Made by a program: the position numbers and the translations under genes
NCBI GenBank assembly: GCA_027307045.1
Contig: DAHUXR010000015.1
Span: 1 to 56,717 of the forward strand
Direction of reading: 5' to 3'
From: Acidobacteriaceae bacterium
GTDB taxonomy: Bacteria > Acidobacteriota > Terriglobia > Terriglobales > Acidobacteriaceae
DNA: 56,717 nt
In this document: piece after piece, positions 8,537 to 17,138 of the stretch
Layout of the letters: each line of letters starts with the position of its first letter
How positions within the stretch are numbered: the stretch's first letter is position 1
Notes under the pieces: generated by a model
Databases searched by the model: none
The model's input: only the letters and a program-made list of their open reading frames with translations
Told to the model about the DNA's origin: nothing

Positions 8537-9520
8537 ATGTTTCAAAGAAAAATGAATTCCAGACTCCTGCTATCTATGGCAGGATTTTTGTTGATCGCGG
8601 CAGTCGCAGCCATGCCTGCGTTTGCCGTTCAATGTGGAGACATCATCCAGACAGACCTGACGCTCACGTCCAATTTGAACTGTGCGGGGACCGCGCTTCG
8701 CGTCTTTGGACCCAACATTACCATAGATCTCAATGGGCACAATATTACCGGCGATGGGACAGGCGACGGCATTCTCATTCCCGTCACCGGCGTGACCTTG
8801 AAAGGCAAAGGCCGGATTTCAAATTTTGAGACCGGGGTGCATCTCGCTACAGCCGGCAATATTGTGATCTACGACTTGACCATTGAAAACAACCTGACGG
8901 GAGTTAACGTGGCCCGTGGCGGAGGGGTCCGTATCTTCGACAACACAATTCGCGGAGGCGCGAACGGACAGATCGGGGTGGCCATGGAGGCGGTCACACA
9001 CACGGCCCTCTATCGAAATACGATCAGCGGATTCTCGCAGATTGGGGTCGTAATACCCACGGGAGATCCGCCTGACGAAAGTATCCCGGTCATTAGTGAA
9101 AATGTCATCCGCGAGAACCAGACCGGCATTTCCATAAGAGGGCTGGATTCAGACTCGATCATTCGCGGAAATTTCATAGTCGACAATAAGCTCAATGGGA
9201 TTGAGATCGCTTCCATTTTTGAAGCAGGCTGCACCATCCAGGAAAACCAGGTCTTGCGAAACGGCGGCAACGGAATCCTGCTGCAGGGCGGAAGCCTGAC
9301 TGGCTGTCTCATTGAAAACAATCTGGTGGAAAAGAACAATCTGGACGGAATCAGTATTGTTGAGGATGTACAGCCTGCCAATCAGGGCATCCTGGTGGAG
9401 GGCAACCGGCTATCGCAAAATGGCACGGACCTGACTTGGGACGGAGTGTCAAACAGTTGCTGGTTTCAGAACGTGTTTGTCACCAGTTCTCCTCAGGTGC
9501 TGCCGCCCAATTGCTCGTGA
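8537..9520 (+). CDS. Secreted right-handed parallel beta-helix repeat protein
   Basis: 327 aa from the ATG at 8537 (weak AGAAAGAGA upstream; ATG at 8552 is the alternative). Residues 1-32 are a signal peptide ending MPAFA. The rest consists of ~20-residue coils of the PbH1/NosD type: ITIDLNGHNITG, ITGNIV-type turns, ENNLTGVNVARGGGVRIFDNTI, SENVIRENQTGI, NNLVEKNNLDGI. Such folds bind or cleave polysaccharides or act as surface proteins, but no catalytic Asp/His set of a known lyase family was recognised. Two cysteines flank the N-terminus (QCGDI...NLNC) and a C-terminal pair probably forms a disulfide. A terminator follows. The gene stands alone. Confidence 0.75.
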   Translation: MFQRKMNSRLLLSMAGFLLIAAVAAMPAFAVQCGDIIQTDLTLTSNLNCAGTALRVFGPNITIDLNGHNITGDGTGDGILIPVTGVTLKGKGRISNFETGVHLATAGNIVIYDLTIENNLTGVNVARGGGVRIFDNTIRGGANGQIGVAMEAVTHTALYRNTISGFSQIGVVIPTGDPPDESIPVISENVIRENQTGISIRGLDSDSIIRGNFIVDNKLNGIEIASIFEAGCTIQENQVLRNGGNGILLQGGSLTGCLIENNLVEKNNLDGISIVEDVQPANQGILVEGNRLSQNGTDLTWDGVSNSCWFQNVFVTSSPQVLPPNCS

Positions 9521-9547
9521 GTCCCATAATCGACCGATCCGATAGGT

Positions 9548-9566
9548 GCGGGTAGACCCGCTTTTC
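9548..9566 (+). terminator. Intrinsic terminator after the beta-helix gene
   Basis: GCGGG-TAGA-CCCGC stem-loop (9548-9561) followed by TTTTCC and a further T-rich run, 28 bases after the stop codon. Confidence 0.6.
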
Positions 9567-9815
9567 CGTTTTCTTGTCGAAGACAAGTTTCGCCACGGCT
9601 TTTAGCCGGGCGGAAAATGTCTATCCGCATGTCCCATCCTTTAGATACCGCCTGGACTCAAGGTTTGGGCAAACCGGATTCACGTTCCCAAAGTCAATCT
9701 CACACTCTGTCCAGATGGGAACGGTATTCCTGGTATGCGAGGAATGCGACGCCAGCCCACTTCATCGCGAAACTTTGCGACGGCGAAACGCCGCACAATA
9801 CGTCGATTCAAGCGG

Positions 9816-10208
9816 TTATGGTCTGGCCATATTCTGTAAGAACGCCGGCAGCGGCATACCTCCATTCTTGCCATTTGAGGGAATGTTCATGTATAGGTCC
9901 TGGGCTTGTCCGGGATTGTTGGGGTCCGGCAACGGATTCCCGTTGCTATCTACCGGATGGCCATTTGGCACCATGAGCGACGGATGATCAAACGGCGCTA
10001 CCTGGTTCAATGTGCGCGCATCCAGCAGCCCGTTGCGCATGAAGTCAACCAGGTCGGTCTTGTCCTGCTGCGTAAGACCCAGCACGTGGATATTGGGATC
10101 CATCAGGCAGTTGATGAGGCTGATGGTGGCGGGACAGTTTGGCTCGTCGGAAGCCAGCGGAAAATCTCCGCCGCGATCATAAAACTCAACCACCTGTTCC
10201 AGCGTTAG
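9816..10208 (-). pseudogene. Cytochrome c peroxidase / di-heme protein, C-terminal remnant
   Basis: The minus frame reads T-L-E-Q-V-V-E-F-Y-D-R-G-G-D-F and continues to LGLTQQDKTDLVDFMRNGLLDAR, the distal cytochrome-c domain of MauG/CCP-type di-heme peroxidases, which follows the distal heme's PYMHNG motif. An in-frame stop stands at 10209-10211 and nothing recognisable precedes it, so about 300 N-terminal residues and both heme CxxCH motifs are missing. GTG at 10193 could start a 125-aa peptide, but without hemes it would have no peroxidase function. It lies just left of the benzoyl-CoA/nitrate island. Confidence 0.65.
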
Positions 10209-10794
10209 TTATCCCAAGGCTATGATGAGCCGGAACCGCGGGAAGCATCCCTGGCGGGAGGCGCTTTTGCCTTCATCCCGAAGGTGGCCGTAAGCCGGGA
10301 GATGCCTTTCCTGCTGGCGAGAATCGCATCTGCGTAGACGGTACGCGAAGGACACCGATTCTGGTTATGAAGTTTTATCTTGCAGAGAAGCGGACTACGA
10401 GCGCAGGGTAGCCTACCTTTTTGGCTCCGACAAACAAAAAATCTTGATTTAACGCATTGGAGCAGGTTGGTCTACCTGATTCGCGGTATTCTTCCCTCAT
10501 TCTGCAGTGGCTAAAGCATACAAAATACACAGCGCAAGATGACTGGGTATTCGCGAGCGCCAGGGCAAGCATCGTGTTGCCACTCCTTCAGCTACTATTC
10601 ATATTTCCGGCCTGTTCATCGCTTTCATGGATCGCGCAGCACTCCTTAGCGACACACTAATATCCGGCGGTGGTTCAACTGAACCGCATCTGGTGTATTT
10701 AAGGTGCTCTTGAGGCTCTCGACGGTCTGCGTCAGTTCGTGCAGCCACTCAAAGCCGACAGGTACAGCATGTCTCCCGGCACGCCCCTACAGTG
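10209..10794. other. Intergenic region before the benzoyl-CoA reductase operon
   Basis: About 590 bases with no credible gene. It contains the break point of the peroxidase remnant on the left and the promoter of the bcr operon on the right. I saw no integrase, insertion-sequence end or tRNA. Confidence 0.4.
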
Positions 10795-10810
10795 AGTGAC
10801 GCACGTCACA
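10795..10810. promoter_or_regulatory. CRP/FNR-type site before the benzoyl-CoA reductase operon
   Basis: AGTGA-CGCACG-TCACA, one mismatch from TGTGA-N6-TCACA. Its core GTGACG-CA-CGTCAC is a near-perfect 14-base palindrome. It lies 34 bases before the bcrC start. Likely bound by the Crp-family regulator at 26755-27453 (inference). Confidence 0.55.
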
Positions 10811-10843
10811 TACCTTCCACACGCGCAGGGTGATTATTATTTT

Positions 10844-11998
10844 ATGAAACAATTCGAACGAACGTTCGATAGTCTACTTGAAGGGATGCAGGACCTCTCT
10901 TTTGCCGGCGTGTGGCGCTGGAAAGAGCAGCATCCGGGCGCGAAGTCTGTGGCTTTCTTTCCCGTGTATGCCCCCGTGGAACTGGTCCATGCCGCGGGCA
11001 TGTTGCCGGTGCTGTTAAGCGGCGCAGGCGACCGGCTGGACATACAGCATGCCGATTCCCGCTTCGGGTCTTTCATCTGCTCCGTTATCAAAACCACCAT
11101 GGAGATGGCGATGACCGGCCATCTGGAGCCGTTTGACGGCCTGCTTTTCTCTTCCATCTGCGATTCCGCTCGCAACCTCTGCTTCGTAATCAAGCGCAAC
11201 TACCCGCGGATGTATGTGGACTTTCTGCATCTGCCGCACAGCACGTCGGATTCGAGCGTGGAATTTCTTACGGAGGAATACCGCCGGATTGTTGTTGAAC
11301 TGGAGCGCATGAGTGGAGCGCCAATCCAGCCCGCCGCGCTGCGACGGAGCATCGCGCTCTATAACATCCAGCGGAGCCTGGTGCGGCAACTTTATGATCT
11401 GCGCGCGGAAAGCCCGTATCTGCTGCGCGCATGGGAATCCTACGTGCTCATCCGCAGCGGCAATTTCATGCCGGTGGAAGAGCACATCGAGATATTGAAG
11501 CAGGCGCTGGATTATCTCCCGAGTCGGCCGGGGAAGAAGCGGGACGCAATCCGCGTCGTCATCGAAGGCGCGTTCTGCGAGCAGCCGCCTCTGGAACTGA
11601 TTCGTCTTCTGGAAAACGCCGGCTGCGACATTGTGGAAGACGATCTGGCCATTGCTCAGCGCTGGTTCACTGAAGATATGCCGCTCACGGACGATCCGGT
11701 CCGAGCGCTGGCCGAAAGTTATGTGCATCGGTCGGTGTATTCGTCGGTGCGCCACGATTTTTCAAAACCGCGCTGGGAAGGTCTGGCGGAAAAGGTACGC
11801 GACACGCGCGCCGAAGCCGTGATTTTCCTGATCGCCAAGTTCTGCGAGCCGGCGTATTTCGATTTTGTGCTGTTCAAAAAGAAGGTCGACGAGATGGGGC
11901 TGCCGCACCTGCTGCTGGAGTTTGAAGAAAAGCTCTTTACCTTCGACCGCCTGCGCACGGAAGTTGAGACATTCGTCGAATCGCTGGTCTTTGATTAG
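10844..11998 (+). CDS. bcrC: Benzoyl-CoA reductase subunit C (2-hydroxyacyl-CoA dehydratase D family)
   Basis: 384 aa. With BcrB this forms the catalytic [4Fe-4S] module of the ATP-dependent (class I) benzoyl-CoA reductase, which dearomatises benzoyl-CoA to cyclohexa-1,5-diene-1-carbonyl-CoA in the cytoplasm. The sequence is typical of the HgdB/BcrC family: FFPVYAPVELVHAAGMLPV near residue 45, DSRFGSFICSVIKTTMEMA and SSICDSARNLCFVIK with the cluster-binding cysteines. The ATG at 10844 is chosen because it starts MKQFERTFDSLL; the GTG at 10796 would overlap the regulatory palindrome. The ribosome site is weak. It heads an operon of seven genes with short gaps and a CRP-like site just upstream. 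Its size fits BcrC/BzdN. Family assignment is strong because the whole pathway follows; substrate assignment rests on that context. Confidence 0.88.
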   Translation: MKQFERTFDSLLEGMQDLSFAGVWRWKEQHPGAKSVAFFPVYAPVELVHAAGMLPVLLSGAGDRLDIQHADSRFGSFICSVIKTTMEMAMTGHLEPFDGLLFSSICDSARNLCFVIKRNYPRMYVDFLHLPHSTSDSSVEFLTEEYRRIVVELERMSGAPIQPAALRRSIALYNIQRSLVRQLYDLRAESPYLLRAWESYVLIRSGNFMPVEEHIEILKQALDYLPSRPGKKRDAIRVVIEGAFCEQPPLELIRLLENAGCDIVEDDLAIAQRWFTEDMPLTDDPVRALAESYVHRSVYSSVRHDFSKPRWEGLAEKVRDTRAEAVIFLIAKFCEPAYFDFVLFKKKVDEMGLPHLLLEFEEKLFTFDRLRTEVETFVESLVFD

Positions 11999-12024
11999 TT
12001 GGAACTGATTAAGGAGTTGCCTTA

Positions 12025-13302
12025 ATGGCCGAGAAACCTGTAAGCGAATATCGCGGAAGCATTCACCAGCAGCAGAAAGACCTGATGCTTGATTGGTACC
12101 AGCGTCTGGACCACGCGGCTGAAACCGGAGATCCGCCCACCGTATCGATGATGATTTCCGGCAACTGCGTGGAGTTGCTGGAAGGCTTTGGCGCGATCCC
12201 GCAGTATCCGGAAGTGAATGCATTGCAACTGGCGATCCGGCACCAGTCGCTGGAGCCGATTCTTGCCGCCGAAGAAATGGGCTATGCCGGAGACAACTGC
12301 GCCTATGTGAAAGCCGATATAGGCTGCATGCTGAAAGGCATTACGCCTACCGGCGGCCGGCTGCCCAAGCCCACGCTGGTGTTGTGTAACTTCGTCGGCT
12401 GCAATACCTACGTGAAATGGTTTGAGCACGTGTCCGCTTTCACAGGCGCTCCGCTGTTCGTCCTGGATGTGCCGTTTCTGCGAAATGACACGCCATCGCA
12501 GGCGGACATTGACTATGTTGTGCGACAGCTCAAGGAAGTTGTGGGGCAGATGGAGGAACTGATTGGTCGCAAGTTCGATTATGACCGCTTCCGCCAGTCG
12601 GTGGCTTACTCCAGCGAAGTTGAGGAGCTGTGGTCACAGATCAAACACCTGGCAAAGAACTCGCCGTCGCCGTTTGACGCTTATTTTGACGCCATCACCC
12701 TGATGGGACCTTTATATGTCTATCGCGGAAAGCGTGAAGGCGTGGAGTTCTTCCGCGCGGCGCTGAACGAACTGCAGCAGAAGGTCAAGGCCGGCGAGGG
12801 TGTCTATGACCAGGAGCGCTTCCGTGTAGTGGTGGAAGGCCCGCCGCCGTATCCGTATTTCCGCACCTTCCGTGACATGTTTGCCAGTTGGAAAGCAGTT
12901 GCCGTTGCATCCACCTATTCCACGGTCGGCGGGTTGTGGGAGTTTGGGTTCCGGCACGATGCGAAAAATCCGTTTGAATCGGTGGCCATGCACATGTTGG
13001 CGCAAAACGTCACCAACAGAAACTATCTGCAGCGCTATGACCAGATCCGGCGCTACGTGCAGGAATGGAACGCTGACGGCGTGATCATCCATTTTGTGAA
13101 AAGCTGCCGCCTGTTTTCCGCCGGGCAGGGCGACATGCGCGACTACTTTACCAAGCAACTGGGCGTGCCGACGCTGTATATAGAGTCTGATCTGGAAGAC
13201 CCGCGTTATTTTGCTGAGGCCCAAACCAAGAACCGGATTGACGCTTTCTTTGAATCTCTGGAGCACGCCAAGCGCACGGCAGCACACGCCGTGAGCGCGT
13301 GA
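12025..13302 (+). CDS. bcrB: Benzoyl-CoA reductase subunit B
   Basis: 425 aa, AAGGAG before the ATG. Second catalytic subunit of class I benzoyl-CoA reductase, member of the same 2-hydroxyacyl-CoA dehydratase family as BcrC. Candidate cluster ligands are in MISGNCVELLEGFG, GDNCAYVKADIGCMLKG and LCNFVGCNTYVKWFE. The C-terminal part has the Rossmann-like segment VVVEGPPPYPYFRTF and the conserved VIIHFVKSCRLFSAGQ block. It follows bcrC by 26 bases and is followed by the ATPase subunit after eight bases. The length is near the 420-450 residues of BcrB/BzdO. Homologs reduce other CoA thioesters, so benzoyl-CoA specificity is inferred from the downstream dienoyl-CoA pathway. Confidence 0.88.
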   Translation: MAEKPVSEYRGSIHQQQKDLMLDWYQRLDHAAETGDPPTVSMMISGNCVELLEGFGAIPQYPEVNALQLAIRHQSLEPILAAEEMGYAGDNCAYVKADIGCMLKGITPTGGRLPKPTLVLCNFVGCNTYVKWFEHVSAFTGAPLFVLDVPFLRNDTPSQADIDYVVRQLKEVVGQMEELIGRKFDYDRFRQSVAYSSEVEELWSQIKHLAKNSPSPFDAYFDAITLMGPLYVYRGKREGVEFFRAALNELQQKVKAGEGVYDQERFRVVVEGPPPYPYFRTFRDMFASWKAVAVASTYSTVGGLWEFGFRHDAKNPFESVAMHMLAQNVTNRNYLQRYDQIRRYVQEWNADGVIIHFVKSCRLFSAGQGDMRDYFTKQLGVPTLYIESDLEDPRYFAEAQTKNRIDAFFESLEHAKRTAAHAVSA

Positions 13303-13310
13303 GGTCACAA

Positions 13311-14150
13311 ATGAGAATTGCAGCCGGAGTGGACGTAGGATCAACGCAGACGAAAGCGGTGCTGATTGGCGCGAACGGCGATGGAGTGGAGGTGCTGTCA
13401 CGTTCGCTGATTGATACCGGCGCCAACGTGCGTAAAGCGGCAGAGAAGGCGTTCGACGAGTGCTGCCAAGCGGCGGGCGTCGCGCAGGCTGATGTGGGCT
13501 TCGTGGTCGGAACCGGCTATGGCCGGTACAACATTTCTTTCGGCCACACGCAGATGACGGAGATCAGCTGCCATGCCCGCGGCGCGCACTTTCTCTGTCC
13601 CGGCACGCGCACGGTGATCGATATGGGCGGCCAGGACGCAAAGGCTATTGGCGTGGGCCCTTCCGGCGAGGTGCTGGACTTTGTGATGAACGATAAATGC
13701 GCCGCCGGCACAGGGCGCTTCCTGGCCAATGCCGCCGAGGTGATGGGTATTGGATTGGATGATATTGGCCCGCTGTCTCTCCGCGCGACTCGCCCCGTGA
13801 AAATCGCGACGGTGTGCACCGTCTTTGTGGAGTCTGACATTCTCTCTTACCTTTCGCAGGGCAAGAAGCCGGAAGACATTATGGGAGGAGTGCACCTGGC
13901 GATTGCCAAGCGCACGATGTCACTGGCGCGACGCGTGAACATTGAACCGCTTGTCACCATGACCGGCGGCGTGGCGCGCAATATTGGCATGGTGCGCGCC
14001 TTGGAAACCGTGCTGGGACAAAAAATCATTGTCACTCCGGACGCACAGTTTATGGGCGCCGTGGGCGCGGCACTGTTTTCATTGGAAAAGCTAGGCGAGA
14101 GTTTTGAATCCAGCGTTTGGAGGGAACATGCCGTTAGTAGCGGGGATTGA
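13311..14150 (+). CDS. bcrA: Benzoyl-CoA reductase activator ATPase, A subunit (short, BzdQ-like)
   Basis: 279 aa from the ATG at 13311. ASKHA-fold ATPase that hydrolyses ATP to drive electrons from its bridging [4Fe-4S] cluster into BcrCB. Seen motifs: phosphate-1 DVGSTQTKAV (residue ~8), phosphate-2 DMGGQDAKAI (~108), cluster cysteine in NDKCAAGTGRF (~130), second cysteine in VCTVFVESDI (~169), adenosine motif MTGGVARNIGMV (~217). It is much shorter than the ~437-aa BcrA/BadF of Thauera and Rhodopseudomonas and matches in size the Azoarcus BzdQ type (from memory). It overlaps the next subunit by 23 bases, which suggests translational coupling and equal dosage. The track start at 13299 (GTG) is less likely because the ATG has GAGG upstream. 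Confidence 0.85.
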   Translation: MRIAAGVDVGSTQTKAVLIGANGDGVEVLSRSLIDTGANVRKAAEKAFDECCQAAGVAQADVGFVVGTGYGRYNISFGHTQMTEISCHARGAHFLCPGTRTVIDMGGQDAKAIGVGPSGEVLDFVMNDKCAAGTGRFLANAAEVMGIGLDDIGPLSLRATRPVKIATVCTVFVESDILSYLSQGKKPEDIMGGVHLAIAKRTMSLARRVNIEPLVTMTGGVARNIGMVRALETVLGQKIIVTPDAQFMGAVGAALFSLEKLGESFESSVWREHAVSSGD

Positions 14151-14925
14151 TTGCGGATCGGGATTCACCAAAGCGCTGGTGGCTGCGCAGGACGCGCCGG
14201 GAAGCGAGTTGCGAATCCTAGGCAGAGGACGCGCGCGCAGCGGCATCAATGTTGATCAGGCGGCCAGCGAAGCGTTGGAGCAGGCGCTCGGTGGCAATAG
14301 CCGTTCGGATCTGAGCTACATTGCCGCGACCGGTTTTGGCCGCTACAACCTGAGCTTTCGCGATATTGCGATCACTGAAATCACCACAGCCGCGCGCGGC
14401 GCTTTCTTCCTTTTTCCCCGAGCGGGCGCGGTGCTCGATATCGGCAGCCAGACCACGCGGGCCATCGCCGTAAAAGACAACGGTCGCGTGAACACTTTCA
14501 AAAGCAATGACAAGTGCGCCGCGGGCTCGGGAATGTTCATTGCACGGGCAGCGAAATATCTGGAGGTCCCACTGGAGCAGGTGGGCGATCTCTCTCTGCA
14601 TGCCGCACACTCTCACCCGATCAGCAGCGTATGCGCGGTGCTGGCGGAAAGCGAGATCATCAACCACGTGAGCAGCGGCGTGAGCGTGGAAGACATTTTG
14701 CGTGGCATTCATGACTCGCTGGCGGACCGAGCCGGCGCGCTGCTGAAGCGCGTGGGCTTGAAAGACGAGCTGACTTTTATCGGCGGCGTGGCTCATCAGC
14801 AAGGGATGGTGCGGGCGTTGGAGCAGCGGCTTAACGTGAAGGTGAATGTGGCTGAAGATTGTGAATACGTTTGCGCGCTGGGCGCGGCGGTGCTGGGTTT
14901 ACGCCGTCTCGCCAGCAGGAACTGA
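14128..14925 (+). CDS. bcrD: Benzoyl-CoA reductase activator ATPase, D subunit
   Basis: 265 aa from the ATG at 14128, preceded by GGAGGG. Partner of the BcrA-type ATPase; the two share a [4Fe-4S] cluster. Motifs: DCGSGFTKAL (phosphate-1), DIGSQTTRAI (phosphate-2, without the GGQD of the A subunit), NDKCAAGSGMF and VCAVLAESEIINHVSSG (cluster cysteines), IGGVAHQQGMV (adenosine). The altered phosphate-2 motif and the CAVLAE...IN-x-VS-x-G signature match the BcrD subtype as I remember it from Thauera. Gene order C-B-A-D is therefore that of Thauera bcrCBAD, with a shorter A subunit. No ferredoxin gene follows, so the electron donor must be encoded elsewhere. Confidence 0.85.
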   Translation: MPLVAGIDCGSGFTKALVAAQDAPGSELRILGRGRARSGINVDQAASEALEQALGGNSRSDLSYIAATGFGRYNLSFRDIAITEITTAARGAFFLFPRAGAVLDIGSQTTRAIAVKDNGRVNTFKSNDKCAAGSGMFIARAAKYLEVPLEQVGDLSLHAAHSHPISSVCAVLAESEIINHVSSGVSVEDILRGIHDSLADRAGALLKRVGLKDELTFIGGVAHQQGMVRALEQRLNVKVNVAEDCEYVCALGAAVLGLRRLASRN

Positions 14926-14933
14926 GAGGAACT

Positions 14934-16001
14934 ATGGCGATTCAGGGAGCTTACGGATATCAGCTTTCGACCGTCGGAAAACCGCTGGACCTGGCGGAGC
15001 TGCCAAAGCTTGAGCCGGAAGAAAACGAAGTTATCGTGAAGGTGGCGGGATGTGGAGTCTGCCATACCGACGTAGGCTTTGCCGCTGAAGGCGTGGCCAC
15101 GCGGCACGCGCTTCCGCTTGTGCTGGGACATGAGATTGCCGGCCATGTGGTCGCCGCAGGCGACAAGGCTCGTCAATGGATGGGGCAGGCCGTGATTGTG
15201 CCGGCGGTGATCGCCTGCGGAGAATGTCCTGCCTGCAAGGCAGGCCGGTCAACGACATGCCGGCGGCAGTTTATGCCCGGCAATGATGGTGACGGCGGTT
15301 TTGCCACGCATGTACGGGTACCGGCTCGAGGGCTTTGTCGCGTTCCGGACAAGCTGCCCGCAGGCGTCTCTCTTGAAGCACTGTCTGTGGTGGCCGATGC
15401 GGTGAGCACGCCTTATGAAGCGATTCGCCGCTCCGGACTGAAGGCCGGCGAAGTGGCGGTGATTGTGGGCGCGGGCGGCATTGGCAGCTTTGCCGTGCAG
15501 ATTGCGGCAGCCGTGGGCGCGCAGGCAGTCGCGGTCGATATCGATATGGAGCGGCTGGAACTTGCACAGCAGTATGGCGCTTCTCTGGTGCTGAACGCTG
15601 ATCGCAGCGACGAGAAACAGCTCCGGTCGAGCGTGCGCAACTTTTTCAGCGAGCAAGCTGCTTCCGGATCGACGCTGAAAATTTTTGAAATGAGCGGCAC
15701 CGCTGCCGGACAGGTCACCGCGTTCAGCTTGCTCGATTTCGGCGCTTATCTGGCCGTTGTTGGGTTCACGCCGAAGAAAGTGGAAGTGCGCCTATCAAAC
15801 CTGATGGCCTTTGACGCCACGGCCAGCGGCAACTGGGGCTGTCCGGCAGAGCAATATCCCGCGGCGCTCGATCTGGTGCTGAGCGGGAAGATCAAGATTG
15901 AACCATTCATTGAGCGACATTCGTTAACCGAAACACCGGAAGTACTGGCGGGCGTCGCGAGGCACGCGTTCCGCCGCCGCGTGGTGCTGGTGCCAAATTA
16001 G
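14934..16001 (+). CDS. had: 6-hydroxycyclohex-1-ene-1-carbonyl-CoA dehydrogenase
   Basis: 355 aa from the ATG at 14934 (GAGAGG upstream). Zinc-dependent medium-chain alcohol dehydrogenase; in this pathway it oxidises 6-hydroxycyclohex-1-ene-1-carbonyl-CoA to the 6-oxo compound with NAD. Catalytic zinc residues are in GCGVCHTD (~40) and GHEIAGH (~85). The structural zinc lobe has CGECPACKAGRSTTC (~108). The Rossmann motif is GAGGIGSFAVQ (~178). It sits directly after the reductase subunits and before the hydrolase, as in denitrifying benzoate degraders. General alcohol dehydrogenase function alone would be a safe call; the specific name rests on context and on family-typical residues such as the PGNDGDGGFATHV segment. 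Confidence 0.85.
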   Translation: MAIQGAYGYQLSTVGKPLDLAELPKLEPEENEVIVKVAGCGVCHTDVGFAAEGVATRHALPLVLGHEIAGHVVAAGDKARQWMGQAVIVPAVIACGECPACKAGRSTTCRRQFMPGNDGDGGFATHVRVPARGLCRVPDKLPAGVSLEALSVVADAVSTPYEAIRRSGLKAGEVAVIVGAGGIGSFAVQIAAAVGAQAVAVDIDMERLELAQQYGASLVLNADRSDEKQLRSSVRNFFSEQAASGSTLKIFEMSGTAAGQVTAFSLLDFGAYLAVVGFTPKKVEVRLSNLMAFDATASGNWGCPAEQYPAALDLVLSGKIKIEPFIERHSLTETPEVLAGVARHAFRRRVVLVPN

Positions 16002-16017
16002 AGCCTGGGAGGCTGCG

Positions 16018-17136
16018 ATGAAAAACCATAATCTGATTGAAGATTTTGATCCAAAAGAAATTCTGGTGGAAGAGCGGCCGGCGCTTGATCACGATGGCCG
16101 CGCCGTTCCCGGACTGCACAACGTGTGGATCACGCTGAACAATCCGGCGGAGCTGAACAGCTACACCACGTCGACGGCAAAAGAGGTAATCCTGGCGCTG
16201 CGCCAAGCCAGCAATGATCGCGCTGCGGTGGCGGTAGTGCTGACCGGCGCAGGCACGCGCGCTTTCTGCAGTGGCGGCAACACGCGCGAATATGCCGAAA
16301 TTTATGCAGGAGCACCGGCTGAGTATCGCCAGTACATGCGGCTTTTCAATGACATGGTTACGGCCATCCTGCATTGCGACAAGCCGGTGATCTGCCGCGT
16401 GAACGGCATGCGCGTTGGCGGCGGACAGGAAATCGGCATGGCCTGCGATTTCTCCATCGCCAGCGATCTAGCGATCTTCAGCCAGGCGGGGCCGAAGCAC
16501 GGCTCGGTGCCGGATGGCGGCAGCACAGACTTTCTGCCGCTGTATGTAGGAATCGAGCGGGCTATGGCCAGCGCGACCCTGTGCGAACCGTGGAGCGCGC
16601 ATCGTTTTTATGCGCTGGGCGGGCTCACGCAGGTTGTTCCCACGCTGAAGGTGAACGGAAGATGGACAGCCAATCCGTTAGTCATCACCGACCACTTCCT
16701 GGATGAATATGGACGCATGGCGCTGGGTGAATGGAAGACCGGGGAAGAGAAAGGTCTCGCCAAGAAAATCATGGCGGAAGGTACCGTTAATCTGCAACTG
16801 CTGGACGAAGCCGTGGAGAGCATGTGCACCAAACTGCTTTACACCATGCCGGACTGCCTGACCAAGACCGTGGAAAGCCTGCGCAAGCACAAGCTGGAGC
16901 ACTGGGACCGCAATCGCGAAACCAGCCGCGCATGGCTGGCGCTGAACATGATGACCGAAGCCAACGCCGGCTTCCGCGCATTTCACTTCGGTACCAAAGA
17001 GCATCGTGAGGTCGACTTCGTGCGGCTGCGGCAGCGGCTGGGCGAAGGAGCGCGCTGGGGCGAAGAACTGATTGAAGAGATCGCGCCCTGGGCTTCCGGA
17101 ACCGAGACGGCGAAAGCTGAACTGGCAAAGGTGTAA
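16018..17136 (+). CDS. oah: 6-oxocyclohex-1-ene-1-carbonyl-CoA hydrolase
   Basis: 372 aa crotonase-family ring hydrolase (Oah/BamA). It adds water to 6-oxocyclohex-1-ene-1-carbonyl-CoA and opens the ring to 3-hydroxypimelyl-CoA. Typical segments: VWITLNNPAELNSYTT near residue 40, GAGTRAFCSGGNTREYAEIYAG near 80, VNGMRVGGGQEIGMACDFSIA near 127, and FSQAGPKHGSVPDGGSTDFLP near 155. The ~375-residue length, longer than ordinary enoyl-CoA hydratases, is diagnostic. The ribosome site is GGGAGG just before the ATG. The gene belongs to the operon, with 16 bases from had and two bases to dch. BamA-type genes are standard markers for anaerobic aromatic degradation. Confidence 0.9.
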   Translation: MKNHNLIEDFDPKEILVEERPALDHDGRAVPGLHNVWITLNNPAELNSYTTSTAKEVILALRQASNDRAAVAVVLTGAGTRAFCSGGNTREYAEIYAGAPAEYRQYMRLFNDMVTAILHCDKPVICRVNGMRVGGGQEIGMACDFSIASDLAIFSQAGPKHGSVPDGGSTDFLPLYVGIERAMASATLCEPWSAHRFYALGGLTQVVPTLKVNGRWTANPLVITDHFLDEYGRMALGEWKTGEEKGLAKKIMAEGTVNLQLLDEAVESMCTKLLYTMPDCLTKTVESLRKHKLEHWDRNRETSRAWLALNMMTEANAGFRAFHFGTKEHREVDFVRLRQRLGEGARWGEELIEEIAPWASGTETAKAELAKV

Positions 17137-17138
17137 TC

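Noticed and set aside
9816..10193. Intact 125-aa protein starting at GTG 10193
   Set aside because: It matches only the C-terminal end of di-heme peroxidases and has no heme motif, so it is treated as a remnant.
14128..14925. Degenerate phosphate-2 motif as a sign of a dead ATPase
   Set aside because: The change is typical of the BcrD subunit as I remember it, so it is not specific damage.
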